From Lycium barbarum (lineage: Eukaryota; Streptophyta; Magnoliopsida; Solanales; Solanaceae): 64,000 nucleotides of DNA. Below are positions 9,706-20,818 of this stretch, in pieces; within the stretch, counting starts at the first letter, position 1, and each line of letters begins with the position of its first letter. Location: positions 122,515,657 through 122,579,656 of the forward strand of contig NC_083345.1 in assembly GCF_019175385.1 (NCBI RefSeq), written 5' to 3'. The translations under genes were made by a program, and so were the position numbers. The notes under the pieces are model-generated. The model had not been told where the DNA came from. It ran no database searches and saw only the letters and a list, made by a program, of their open reading frames with translations.

Positions 9706-12700
9706 CAAGACTCCCGGAGGAACGGGGGCGGGTTACAAATCCAATTGTTCAAACGACATCCTGGCTCTGCATCCCGGATAGTCGGGTCTTCAGAATACCC
9801 ATCCGAAACCATACTGCATTCAGTTTCTTCTTCGGTGATGAATAAGTGTTTAAAACTTTCCAGGAGGTTATCTTCAAGCGTTTCCTCTGGTGCTTGGGCA
9901 GCGGAAGCCTTAAGAAATGACTGATTCAGGCAAGGAACAGGCTTTGGCAAGGGAATGTCACTTCTTCTTTTGAGACTAGCCGAAGCAATCTCTTCGGGGG
10001 TGGGCTCATATCCGAGACCGAAAGTATGCTTGTGCCCGGGCAGTTGAATTGGTTCCACAATTCCATTCAAGTTCGGACCAAGGCCTTGATCGGGTCGGAA
10101 GCCATTCTTCAGCATCTCCCACGCCACCATTATAAGTACTTGTGGCAATTCCATTCTCTTCGCTTGAGCAGTGCACACATTCTCCTTAATATGAAAAACC
10201 GATCCGTCTAGCCTTTCCACACTTTGAATAGGAGGAATTGAACATTCCGGGTATAAAGCATTGTTGCCTTCTCCATGGATCACTATTTCTTGGTGATTCC
10301 ATACAAACTTCAGGCTCTGATGCAAAGTGGAAGGAACCGCGCCAGCCATGTGGATCCATGGTCTCCCGATCAGCAGGTTGTAACAAGTAGATATGTCCAT
10401 CACTTGGAACTTCACAATGAACTCCACAGGCCCAATCTCCAGAAACAAATCGATCTCTCCAACAACATCTCTTTGGGCTCCGTCAAATCCTTTGACACTG
10501 ACTTGACTGTCGCGGAGTTTCCCGACGTCTATCCCTAATGCTCGTAGAGTGGCAACAGGACATATATTCACAGCAGAGCCTCCGTCGACCAATACTTTGG
10601 AGATGAACTTATCCCTGCATTTGATGGTGATGTTCAATGCTTTGTTATGCCCCAAACCTTCAGGTGGCAACTCGTCGTTATGAAAAGAGACCCGGTGGGC
10701 CTCAAGGATCTCCCCTACCATAGCCGATAATTTCTCACTGGAAGTCTCGGCCGGAACGTAGGCTTCGTTCAGTATTTTCACTAGAGCGCTCCTATGAGCT
10801 TCAGAACTCATCAATAATGCGAATAAGGAAATCTGAGCTGGCGTTTTCTTCAATTGTTCTACAACAGAATATTCCTTCGTTGGCATTTTTCTCCAGAATT
10901 CTTCGACTTCAGCTTCTGTAACGACCTTCTTCGGACCATTTTCCTTGCTTGACGCCCCTCGTGCTATCTCTTCGGGGGCATAGCACCGTCCAGACCTAGT
11001 CATTCCGGTGGCAACGGCTTCCACGAGTACTCTTCCTTTCCCTTTGTCTCTTTCACCAGATTGATAATCCCAGGGGACTGCTTTGGTGTTGCGAGAAGGT
11101 GTTGGGGCAACGAAAGTTGTGATCCTGGGCCTTGGGGTGAGCACTTCGAATGGGGCCCTCTTTTGAACCGTGATTATTGGACCAACACAAGCCGACGATT
11201 CAACCTCCTCCCTTTCTTTAATTGACACGATAGTCCCCTCCAGATTGCAATCTTCATCAAGGGTGATCATGTGCACATTTGCATCGCCGTGATTCGGCAG
11301 CGGATTGTTGTTTATGTTCGGGGGAGCTTCCTTAAGCTGTATGACCCCTTCCTTGATCAACGTCTCAACTCTATCCTTGAGAGCAAAACAGCTTCCGGTA
11401 TCATGCCCTGCAATTCCCGAATGATATGCACAATGTTTAGTCCCGTCATACCATCCCGGGATAGGATCAGGAGTTCTTCCTTGAATCGGTTGGAGTATCC
11501 CTGCCATTTTCAGCCTCTCGTACAGTTGGGCTAAAGGTTCGGCTAATGGTGTGTAAGTTTTGGTTGATCTTCTTTCGACATTTGGGCGTGGTCTAGGGGT
11601 GTTTTGTGGGCGGTTTGGTGAATGGTACTGGGGTTGCGTTGCGTAGGTTGGACGGTGTTGTGGTGGGTTTTGGTAGGAAGGTGACCGGGGTGAGTAGTAT
11701 GTTGGTTGAGTATAATAGACCGGAAGGGGGGTAGGTGGGGGTTGGTAATAAGGCTGAGGTATTTGGGTGTACTGGCTGTAGTGCGAGGGCTGAGGTGAAG
11801 AATATTGGCGGGTTGATTTTGGGGTGGGTCTTTGATCTTGGATGGCCATGACCGGGGATACTCCGTCTCTCTTCTTCTTAGCGGGGTCCGCCTGAATGGC
11901 CTTACTTGTGGCCTGCAAGGCCGCAAGATTTGTAACTCTTCCTGTTTTTATCCCTTCTTCTATGAAGTCCCCCATCCTGATGACTTCAGCAAACTTCTGC
12001 CCAATGACACTTAACATTCTCTCATAATATGTGGGGTCCTTTAGAGATTGTACGAAAAGCATCGTCATTTCACTCTCTGCCATTGGAGGCTGGACTTTTG
12101 CCGCTTCTGCTCTCCAGCGCATAGCGTATTCCCGGAAAGTTTCTGTTGATTTTCTCTCCAGCTTCATCAAATAAAACCGGTCCGGGATAGTCTCAGTGTT
12201 GAACCTAAATCTGTCCATGAATTCCTGGGCCATATCTCCCCAACTGTGCCATCTCTGCGGGTCTTGGTATGTGTACCAATCGAGTGCCTCTCCAGTTAAG
12301 CTCCTTATAAACAGTTTCATCCTGATAGCTTGATTTTTACCCACTCCGACAAGCTTATCGCAATATGATCTCAAATGAGCCCGAGGGTTTCCCTTCCCGT
12401 CGAACATGTCAAACTTCGGCACCTTATATCCAGCAGGTAACTCAATGTCCGGGTGAATGCACAGATCTTCATATTCAAGTCCTTCACATCCCCTGTTGGT
12501 TTGGATGTTCCTGACTGCTTCCCTCAGACTGCGAAGCTCTTTTGCCACATCTTCGTCCGCTCTTGCCCTAGCTTCCCTTTCCAACTCTTCATAGGGGTCA
12601 ACTTCTGGATGTTGCAAGGCCTGTGCCTGGGTAGTGAAAGGATGAGCTTCTGCCGCATACTGTGTGTTATGGCTGGCAATATGCGCCAATGGTGTATGGT

Positions 12701-13373
12701 GAACTGCTTGGTAGTTTTGGGTATGTGGGTTAATTTGGGTAACTGCAGGTTGAGGAATGTAAGGAGTAGCGAAAGGTTGTGAATTGGTTTGTTGGAAGTT
12801 AATTTGCTGGAGGTTGGCTTGTTGCTGGTCATTTGGTTGTGAAGTAGTTTGTTTAATGTTGGCGTGCTGCGGGATGGTTTGCTGTTGGACAGTTGGTTGC
12901 GGGATGGTGGGTTGCGGGTGGATCTGGTGTGGAATGGCCTGTTGTGGATTCGATTGTTGGGAAGTGGATTGTTGTTGGTTAGTTTGTTGGGGATTGGAGG
13001 TATTTGGATGGACTGTGTAAAGCGGAGGGTTTGAGGGAGAAGGTTGTGGAGCGGGTGAATCGATAGGCGAAAAGGATGGTGGAATTGTCGTGTTTGTTCT
13101 TTGTTCAGGGTGGGGAGCGTTCAGGGTGATGGACAGGTTGGTGAGATTTCGCAGTCGCTCAATTTCGGTTTGCATGTTGGCCATTTGCTGTAAAAATTGA
13201 GCAATGAGCTCATCATTTCCCCCTCCTGAAGCCTCAGGTTCCTCTCTTGGAAGAGTGACGAGTCCCAAGCCGGTTTGTTCGGATGCCCCTGAATCATTCA
13301 TATTGCCGGATGTTCGTGCTTTTGATCTCGTGAAGTATGGGTGGTCTGCCAGTTCGCAGTCAACGCGAATCAA
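9702..13373 (-). CDS. Ogre gag-protease polyprotein with G-patch-like tail
   Basis: This is a 1223-codon frame. The N-terminal third is rich in Gln, Pro, Thr and Asn. A retrotransposon Gag domain follows (about residues 310-480; FDGKGNPRAHLRSY and LTGEALDWY motifs). A variant zinc-knuckle segment (CAYHSGIAGHDTGSC) lies near 630. The aspartic protease active site is DGGS (codons near 10580). A G-patch-like segment lies at about 1080-1125 (GFRPDQGLGPNL, then FGLGY). The stop codon lies inside the intron, so the unspliced RNA would make Gag-Pro and the spliced RNA Gag-Pro-Pol. The start MIRVDCELADHPYFTRSKA is the first ATG of the open frame and resembles the start seen in related elements. No lesions are seen. 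It packages RNA and processes the polyprotein. Confidence 0.93.
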   Translation of the reverse strand: MIRVDCELADHPYFTRSKARTSGNMNDSGASEQTGLGLVTLPREEPEASGGGNDELIAQFLQQMANMQTEIERLRNLTNLSITLNAPHPEQRTNTTIPPSFSPIDSPAPQPSPSNPPLYTVHPNTSNPQQTNQQQSTSQQSNPQQAIPHQIHPQPTIPQPTVQQQTIPQHANIKQTTSQPNDQQQANLQQINFQQTNSQPFATPYIPQPAVTQINPHTQNYQAVHHTPLAHIASHNTQYAAEAHPFTTQAQALQHPEVDPYEELEREARARADEDVAKELRSLREAVRNIQTNRGCEGLEYEDLCIHPDIELPAGYKVPKFDMFDGKGNPRAHLRSYCDKLVGVGKNQAIRMKLFIRSLTGEALDWYTYQDPQRWHSWGDMAQEFMDRFRFNTETIPDRFYLMKLERKSTETFREYAMRWRAEAAKVQPPMAESEMTMLFVQSLKDPTYYERMLSVIGQKFAEVIRMGDFIEEGIKTGRVTNLAALQATSKAIQADPAKKKRDGVSPVMAIQDQRPTPKSTRQYSSPQPSHYSQYTQIPQPYYQPPPTPLPVYYTQPTYYSPRSPSYQNPPQHRPTYATQPQYHSPNRPQNTPRPRPNVERRSTKTYTPLAEPLAQLYERLKMAGILQPIQGRTPDPIPGWYDGTKHCAYHSGIAGHDTGSCFALKDRVETLIKEGVIQLKEAPPNINNNPLPNHGDANVHMITLDEDCNLEGTIVSIKEREEVESSACVGPIITVQKRAPFEVLTPRPRITTFVAPTPSRNTKAVPWDYQSGERDKGKGRVLVEAVATGMTRSGRCYAPEEIARGASSKENGPKKVVTEAEVEEFWRKMPTKEYSVVEQLKKTPAQISLFALLMSSEAHRSALVKILNEAYVPAETSSEKLSAMVGEILEAHRVSFHNDELPPEGLGHNKALNITIKCRDKFISKVLVDGGSAVNICPVATLRALGIDVGKLRDSQVSVKGFDGAQRDVVGEIDLFLEIGPVEFIVKFQVMDISTCYNLLIGRPWIHMAGAVPSTLHQSLKFVWNHQEIVIHGEGNNALYPECSIPPIQSVERLDGSVFHIKENVCTAQAKRMELPQVLIMVAWEMLKNGFRPDQGLGPNLNGIVEPIQLPGHKHTFGLGYEPTPEEIASASLKRRSDIPLPKPVPCLNQSFLKASAAQAPEETLEDNLLESFKHLFITEEETECSMVSDGYSEDPTIRDAEPGCRLNNWICNPPPFLRESW

Positions 13374-13789
13374 CCTCTGGGGGATAATAAGAAATAAAAT
13401 AAACCTTCAAAAATGAAGAAAACTGCGTTAGTACAGGGCAAATGCTTGCTGCGAAATTAATGTGAAAATTTAGTAACAACGTTGAAAGAAACACATATTG
13501 CATGTCGAAACAACATATATTGTGTAGCGAACGAAACGCATATAGCAGACAAACATATATTGAATAGCAAAACATATCAACGCGTCCTATCATGCAAGGA
13601 ACCTCTTTTTTGCGTCAGAGGTAAGCCTAACGCCACATATTCGGGATTATGATAGAGTGATCCAAGCCATTTAATTGTAACCATTCTAGTTTGGAGATAA
13701 AAGGCCAAATGCCATTAGATAAAATAACAGCGAGTACTTCCAAAGTAAACAAAATACAAAGACAATCCATAAACTAGGCTTAAATTTGA
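13374..13789 (-). other. ORF1-gag intergenic spacer of Ogre
   Basis: About 416 bp, AT-rich, with no recognisable domain on either strand. It separates ORF1 from gag, as usual in Ogre elements. Confidence 0.6.
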
Positions 13790-15223
13790 TTATGCTGGCG
13801 GCTGAGCTGAAGATGATGCTCCATCATCGTTAGGCTGTGCTCCCATATTTCCGAAATATTGCATGATGTTCGTCATTTGATCCCACATCTCAGGAGTGAC
13901 AACCATGGTCCCTAAGCGAGCATGTTTTATCCAGATCGTTTTTACTCTATCTTCAAAACCCGATTCGCCTGCTGGGCTAGGCTCTATGCTACCATAATCT
14001 TCTTGAAGCCATGCGCGATATTCTGGACTACTTTCTACCGGTCCAGCCCCAATGTCTGTGGGATTAATGTTAACCCATTCATCGAGGATTAAGCTAGCTT
14101 TAGGGACTCTAAAATCCTGCCCAAAGGATATTTCAGAGCTGCTCATGTCAGCTTGGAGAGGGATTACTTGATCTATACCAAACTGTCGAAGTACGCGCAC
14201 CGAGGCGTATGGCTGGAGGCCCCTCAGTCCAATAAGCTTAATGTAATAATTTTTCTTTCCTCTTATGTAAGCCGTGGCACGGGATAACAAGGGATATTTC
14301 CATTGAATTTGACTGCCAGTGCGGGAAGCTAAGAACCCATACCAATCACGAGTGCCAACTGGAGATACGAACGCTTTCATCCTTTCATAAAAACTAGTAA
14401 TCATGTTTGACTCACCTAAGCATATATCCGCCATATTCGGACGCTGATAAAAGTGTTCCATTGCCCACATCTGAAGGAGAATATTGCAACCCTCAAAGAA
14501 ACTCGATTTCCCTCGTCTACATTTCCCTAAAGCCCGAAATATTTCTGCCAAAATCATTGGAAGTAAAGCGAGTTGCGCGCCATCAACCCCTTCAAAAAGT
14601 GCTCGAGCCACAGAGCAAATGCAGGTGCTGATCTGGCCGTATTCACGCGGGAATACCAAAATCCCAAGTAAGGCTACAACGAATACGACGGGTCGTCTAG
14701 CTTTCCAATGAGCGGGAGTGCATGAAAGTTCTTTTTTGAACAATTTATACCCATCCTGGCGCCCATACCTCTCATACAAATAATCCAGAGATACCCAATT
14801 ATTTTCGAAACACCGAAGTTCCTTTGTGTGGTTCAAACCCAAATAGCGGAGAAATTTCTTCCCCGATTGACTGTGCGGGATAATCTGACCCCTCCCTTGG
14901 TATTTCAAGTTTGTAAAGTAGCTTATCTCCTCTAGTGTGGGCGTTAGCTCGAAGTCTTTAAATTTGAACACTACTCGGTCAGGGTCCCAAAATTGGAGTA
15001 AAGCCCTTATTATATGCTTGTCCGGAGTGATCTGAAACAACAAAGGGAGGAACTTTATCATCCTTGTGACCGCCAGTCTGCTACCCAAATCTAAATCTTC
15101 CCACCATACGCTCAACTTGCTTGGGACACCACTAACCATCTTGATTTTAGGGATCTGCGGGGTGAAATCCATCCTACAAAGAAAAGGAAAAAATAAAGAT
15201 TTTCTCCAAACTCGCAAAGTCAT
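13790..15223 (-). CDS. Ogre ORF1, plant-mobile-domain-like protein of unknown function
   Basis: A 477-codon frame upstream of gag. Recognisable stretches are VWWEDLDLGSR, FWDPDRVVFKFKDFELTPTLEE and WKARRPVVFVVALLGILVFP, a pattern found in the extra ORF1 of Ogre/Tat elements and distantly like the plant mobile domain. It has no catalytic motif that I can name. The first ATG is at 15223; an internal ATG at 15172 (MDFTPQIPK) is an equally reasonable start. The C-terminus is Ser/Asp/Gln-rich. No frameshift or stop is seen, which suggests recent selection or a young copy. ORF1 function is unknown in the literature known to me; a role in particle assembly or nuclear targeting would be speculation. 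Confidence 0.85.
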   Translation of the reverse strand: MTLRVWRKSLFFPFLCRMDFTPQIPKIKMVSGVPSKLSVWWEDLDLGSRLAVTRMIKFLPLLFQITPDKHIIRALLQFWDPDRVVFKFKDFELTPTLEEISYFTNLKYQGRGQIIPHSQSGKKFLRYLGLNHTKELRCFENNWVSLDYLYERYGRQDGYKLFKKELSCTPAHWKARRPVVFVVALLGILVFPREYGQISTCICSVARALFEGVDGAQLALLPMILAEIFRALGKCRRGKSSFFEGCNILLQMWAMEHFYQRPNMADICLGESNMITSFYERMKAFVSPVGTRDWYGFLASRTGSQIQWKYPLLSRATAYIRGKKNYYIKLIGLRGLQPYASVRVLRQFGIDQVIPLQADMSSSEISFGQDFRVPKASLILDEWVNINPTDIGAGPVESSPEYRAWLQEDYGSIEPSPAGESGFEDRVKTIWIKHARLGTMVVTPEMWDQMTNIMQYFGNMGAQPNDDGASSSAQPPA

Positions 15224-15803
15224 GTTTAGGCTTCGATCCTTCTATCATTATCACGTTACACACAATATGCTTATGGCTGTTGGGTTATGAAACCCGTCAA
15301 TATTTTGGTAGGTTTCCTAACTGCGGAGTCGATACCAAGGACCGATCCACCTAAGGCTTATGCATGCATGACTTAAGTAGATTGGTGGCAAAGCTCTATC
15401 TTAAGGTTTTCTTAGATTTGGCTTACTAGACACAAGGTTCCCGAGCGGACTACTCGAGTGAGAAGGCTACGCGGTCCCCGTTACTCGGGCACCCCGCGCA
15501 TACGCCAACTCTCCTAAAATTTGGATTCTACAAAAAGAATTTGCGGGTGCGCAAAACACACCTCGCGTGTACGTGTGATAGTGTGAGTTTTCCAGAAGTG
15601 GAGGAAATATGACCGGAATGCCAATTTAAGGAAAAGCAGTAACATATTATTACACAGAAAATTTCACATAATAAAGCAATCACTTAAAAGAACATAAAAA
15701 AAATAATAAAAAAAAAGCAACAATAAAAGCAAACATAAAGAAAACAACCAAAAATCCAACAAATTAATTATCAACCTAAGTTTGTTATGGTTAGAACCTA
15801 GAG
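15224..15803 (-). other. Ogre 5' leader between primer site and ORF1
   Basis: Untranslated leader with no recognisable protein. It presumably holds packaging signals, but none can be pinpointed. An A-rich stretch lies at about 15690-15720. Confidence 0.6.
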
Positions 15804-15821
15804 TCCCCAGCGGAGTCGCCA
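15804..15821 (-). promoter_or_regulatory. Primer-binding site, tRNA-Arg type
   Basis: On the minus strand, TGGCGACTCCGCTGGGGA begins three bases after the LTR end (TATAACA). It is complementary to a tRNA 3' end reading TCCCCAGCGGAGTCGCCA, which from memory matches plant tRNA-Arg(ACG). Arg-tRNA priming is a known Ogre trait. Confidence 0.85.
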
Positions 15822-17030
15822 AGCTGTTATACCCCATTTTAACCTGGGTTAGAGCGTAGTACAACATATTGGTGATTCCTATATTGCTTTGTTTAAAGGA
15901 GTCGCCACCTAATTGATTTTTTACGGTGAATTAGGACACCTAATTATTAACTAAGGTAAAGTTAAAACTAAACCTCTGTTAATAGTCTCCTTAACCAGTG
16001 TGATTCTAGGTAAGGGTTCTATATTAACCTAAAGGGAAGGGGTTAGGCATCCTTTAGAATCCGTTAACTCATGGTTATCCGACTAAACTTAGATTAATTA
16101 ATCAATGTTGGATATAGTGTTTAAATTTTAAAGGAAAGCTTGTGCAAATAAGACTTGTAAAAAATATAACAATTTATGCAAAAGAGGATTTTAAAAACGT
16201 CATTTTTTATAAAGAAAGAAGATTTTAAATAATGAAAAATGAAATGGGACTAATAATTCGCATAAAAGGGGATTTTAGAATACTATTTGAAATAAAAGTT
16301 TATAAGTGCTGCTAAGGCTCTTAAATAAAATGCTAATAAAATCTATAGAAAAGAATATAATAATTTGTATAAAAGGAGACTTCAAATGCCATAAAATTTA
16401 TAAATATTGTTAAGACTTTTAAAAAAATGCTATTTAGGTAGAAAAATATAATAATTCGCATAAAAAGAAACTTCAAATGCTATTTAAAATAAACTTATAA
16501 AAAATATACTATTAAAATAAGATTTGCGAAAAATAGAAGAAAACGCAAATTTGTGCAGTGTTTTAATGAATATTTAAACAATTCTGAACGATGGTATATT
16601 AATTTACGTTGAGTTTCAAAAATATAAATGAGATACAAAATAACTAGTAAGTTTCTTCATCCTTTTTTTTTTTTTTTTTTTTTAACTATGCTTAATTAAG
16701 GGTATTACATGATTGACTCAAACTTTGAAGGGTTATTTAAAATATGTCTAAAATTACATTCGCACATTAGTGATGTCTTGAAATTAGTATAATAAGAATA
16801 AAATGTGATTCCTTTAACTCAAAATGAATTTATGTCATTAATTATTCGGGGGGGTAAAATATTCTAGAGATTGATTTGTGAGTTTTTTTCTCCTAGGTTT
16901 ACTACCCAATATGTTAAAATTAATTCACTAAATTCACTAAGTTCATCTAAATCAGGAAGAACAAAACAAAGTAAAATATTAGTCACATAGTACAAATCAA
17001 ATGAAAATGAAATATAAAAAGGAGTAAATC

Positions 17031-17256
17031 AAATGGGCCCAGCCCATTTTGGAGCTGTTGGACCTATTTGCTGTTGGGCTTCGGCCCAACAACTCTCTCC
17101 CTTTTTTTTTGTTTTGCCATGGATCTGGGCTGCTGCCGCTCATGCTTATTGGGCTTTGGCCCAATATTCTTTTTTGCTGTGAACTGTTGTTACTGCTGTG
17201 TGGGCTTAGGCCCAATAATAGTGACTCGAGCGGATTTCGTTGGGCTTTAGCCCAAC
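17031..17256. promoter_or_regulatory. Cluster of five TGGGC-GCCCA hairpins (site II-like) in 5' LTR
   Basis: Five inverted repeats lie at 17031-17049, 17073-17090, 17147-17166, 17201-17214 and 17239-17256. Each has 5-8 bp arms ending TGGGC/GCCCA and a 3-4 base loop (CCA, TTCG, TTTG, TTAG, TTTA). TGGGCY is the plant site II (TCP-type) promoter word. Their position downstream of the presumed TATA makes a leader or RNA-structure role equally possible. Confidence 0.55.
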
Positions 17257-19530
17257 ATCGAATGCGGAAGAAGACGAGTCCGAGGGACTCGTATGCGATG
17301 GTCATGCACAAAATGGAAAGAAAAGGATTAGTGTATAACAAAAGACTAAGGCTTAAAGAAAGGGACTAAGTACACATCTTGAATTTGGCACAAGACACTG
17401 TAAAAAGACACTTTAAGAAAATGTTCAAACCCAAAACGAGATAATAATAAAGAAAAAAGAAATTGCAGCCCACATGATCAATTTCATATCGACGAGTGAA
17501 CTTAGGCCCAATAGAACCATATTCCAAACATTTTGGACAGGGACCTAATAAAGAGAATAGAATTCCCAAAGGCAAACACTTAACAGTAGAACTAAGTGTC
17601 TAGATCGATACATCCAATATACGTTTGATATACCCTTATATATATTAGGACGAATATGCAGAGTTGAGTATACTATGTATATCTAGGTATATTTCATATA
17701 TGCACATTTACAAGAGTGTATAGAAGGAACATACCTAAAATTTAATGCAAGCGAGGTAAAAGATTCAGAAATTAGAAACAAGACCAATCCAACAGGAAGA
17801 AGACCGAATCAAATGTGAATTGTGATAGTGCAACATCACAGTTGAAACAAGATGCTTACAATACTCAAAATTGAACATACACATGTCACATTCAATTCAT
17901 TTTTTAGGCATGCTGGGGTATGGAAATCAGATTCTTATTTTTAGATATTGACTCATGCTTATTCTACGCTTTTAGGATTTAAAACTCAGTCTCAAAAGAA
18001 TCATATAAGTATCACAAGAAGCCAAAATTATTTAGGGACAGGGAAGGGTTCATACTGGACATAAAATTTACACAGAGATGTTAGGACAATGCTCGAGGGG
18101 CTGCAAGGAGATCTAGATAGTTCAACAGGGCAAACATGCTAGCCAGTAGCATAGACAAACAAAACAATTTCCTGAATCAGCCAAATGCAACACATTCGAA
18201 AGAAGAAAGAACTTAGCAAAAACTGTAGAGAGAATAAAGAGAAATCTGCAGGGGCTCCTTCAATTCATGGCATTAAATAAAACTCAAATCTTTTAGTTGC
18301 AATAGAATATTTTTTTAAGACTGAGTTTAATATTCACATGGAGATTGTCCTAGGATGGGGACTGATCTCTAAGGTCTACCAGGTAGAACATCACCATGGT
18401 GGTTGGTAAACCAAAAAGAAACATGCTAAACATGCCACACATAGCATATTTGATCAATACTGGAAAGGAATTTAGGCTGCATATTAGCATCATTTCAAAC
18501 AGTAGCTGACACCACTATCAATCGAACCAAACAATGGCCTTAATACAACACAGCTAAACTGACCAGAATAATAAGAATTAATGGTCGACACCAAAATGTA
18601 CAGCCTTGACTATAACACGTCAAATACATCACAATTGAAATAGGATCAAGCCATGTTAACATACTCTCCAATCAACAATTTGGGATCATGCTTAACAAGG
18701 ATAAATTGCACAATGCTTTCATGCATATTTAAACTAACAGGTCGGTTATAAGTATAAAATAAACTCAAACATTAACCAGGAGCATTCAAAACAGATCCTA
18801 AACTGAACTAACATATAATGCAGGCAAACTAATATTATTATCCGAAAGGGGGGTAGACAGCTAAACAACGGTTCGAATATCGGCTAGGCAATACTCGAAC
18901 ATTGTCGTGTTCATACCAACAAATCATCACTTCCAATCTGATATTCAAATAAACACATATCAACACACATTAAGGATAAAGTAACTGAGTAAATTTAAAC
19001 CTATACGAACCTATGCAAAAAGAAAACTATATCCAAGTAAACACTGGTACAGTTATTCATTACCCTTGACAAAATCCAGAGCAAACAACACAGAACAAAT
19101 AAGATCAAAAAAAAAAAAAAAAATGCGAAGGGGAAAGGGAGAATCACCTGTTTCGGGTGCAGCGAAATGGGTACGGGGGAGTCGATCTATCCGCGAACAC
19201 TCCGAATCTCATTCGACCCAAACTCGAATCAAACTTGTGTGTTCTCGAATTCGATGCAATACAAATAAGAAAGAAAGAAAAAAAAAACAGAAGATCAATT
19301 GCCTATTTTAAATCGATGTGGAACGTTGTGACGACTACGATCTTAATGCTTTCTGGGGAATTTCTGGTGATAGAGATGAGGGCTTAATGATTTCTTTTTG
19401 GGGGTTTTTTCGATTTTTGATTTTTTGAGGATTTTGACCACTGGAAATTTGTTCCTTTTTTGAGGGTTTTGGTTCGTTGCTGTGCGTCTTCTCCTCCTCG
19501 TCGTTCCTCTGTCCCTCGATTCAACTCCGC

Positions 19531-19541
19531 CCCTTTTATAG
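19531..19541 (-). promoter_or_regulatory. Candidate LTR promoter TATA box
   Basis: The minus strand reads CCTATAAAAGGGGCGG, a strong TATA match. The transcript would start near 19505 and run left, giving about 1.45 kb of U3. The identical motif at 2091-2101 is in the other LTR. An alternative TATATATAAG lies near 17633-17645. Confidence 0.5.
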
Positions 19542-19803
19542 GTTGTTTGTTGTTGTTGTTGTTGTTGTTTTTGTGCTGAAAAAGGGGAAGGAGGAGCGGG
19601 AGAGAGAGAAAAGTGGGGGACAAGGGTGAGTGGGGAGCGGAGAAGAAGGAGGGAACAAGGGAGAGTGAGGGCGGCGTGAGGCGAAAGAAAAAGAGAGGGG
19701 CGGCTAGGGTTTTGGGAGGAGAAGAGACAGAGGAGAAAGGAAGAAGAAGAGGCGGAAGGTGGAAAAAATGAGGGGAAACCCTTATTTTGATGAAAATGTA
19801 TCG

Positions 19804-19829
19804 GACCCGGTCCATCCGTGGACCGGGTC
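19804..19829. promoter_or_regulatory. Perfect 11-bp inverted repeat in 5' LTR
   Basis: GACCCGGTCCA-TCCG-TGGACCGGGTC, conserved in both LTRs and located upstream of the TATA box. It may be a dimeric factor site or a cruciform. Confidence 0.5.
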
Positions 19830-20222
19830 AATTTTAGACTGGGTTCTAAAAGGATGGACTAGTGAATTAAAACATGTACTGGTCTAAAAAAATGGGATAA
19901 AAACGTGGTCTAGTCCAACAAATATTAGGAGTTAATCGGACTTTGATTTGGGGTCCGGTAAGTCAAAATACGGACTGAGTGCAAGAAATAGTTTGGCCTC
20001 TAAATTTGAATAAAAGACCCATTTTGATTAACGATGTACCAAGGGTACCAGAATATCACCTAGTACGAAAAATGTGTAATTGTAAAAGACCCGGGTAAAA
20101 ATTATATGATGTCGCAAATGACCGTGCAATAATATTTAATAACAAACGCTATCATTAAAATGTGCGAAGTAAATGCGATGCGTATGCGGAAGTTGGTAGA
20201 AACGTTGAGAAATGCAAGTTTG

Positions 20223-20637
20223 AATAATACTAAATAATAGCAGCAAATAAATAGCGGTAGTAATACTGCTAATAACAATAATGATAATGGTAATAATGAT
20301 AATATTGATGATAATGGTGATAAAAAATAATAATAGATATAATAATAATAGTAATAACAAATATTGATAATTAAAAATGATAATAATTAATAATAATAAA
20401 GATGATAATAATTAATAATAAAATAATAATAATAAATAACAATTATTGATAGTGGAAAAATGTTAATAAATTAATAATAATAACAATAATAGTGGTAATA
20501 ATAAGATAATAATGATAATAATAATAATAAATAACAATTATTGATAAAACAATGATAATAATTAATAATAAAATAACGATGATAATGATGATTAATAATT
20601 GATAACAAAATAATGCTGATAATAATGATTAGTAATT

Positions 20638-20686
<49 letters not shown>

Positions 20687-20818
20687 GAAATAACAAGAAA
20701 TAATAATTAATGACAATTAGTAATAAAATGATAATTTAAGAATAATAATAATAATAATAGTAATAGTAATAATAATAATTATAATTATAATTATAATAAT
20801 AATAATAATAATAACTGC
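20223..20818. repeat. TAA/AAT-rich low-complexity tract in 5' LTR
   Basis: Same tract as 2783-3375, with changed repeat counts and a few substitutions. Confidence 0.9.

Noticed and set aside
15804..15821. tRNA gene fragment
   Set aside because: Only the 18-nt complement of a tRNA 3' end directly after an LTR, so it is a primer site; no tRNA body is present.
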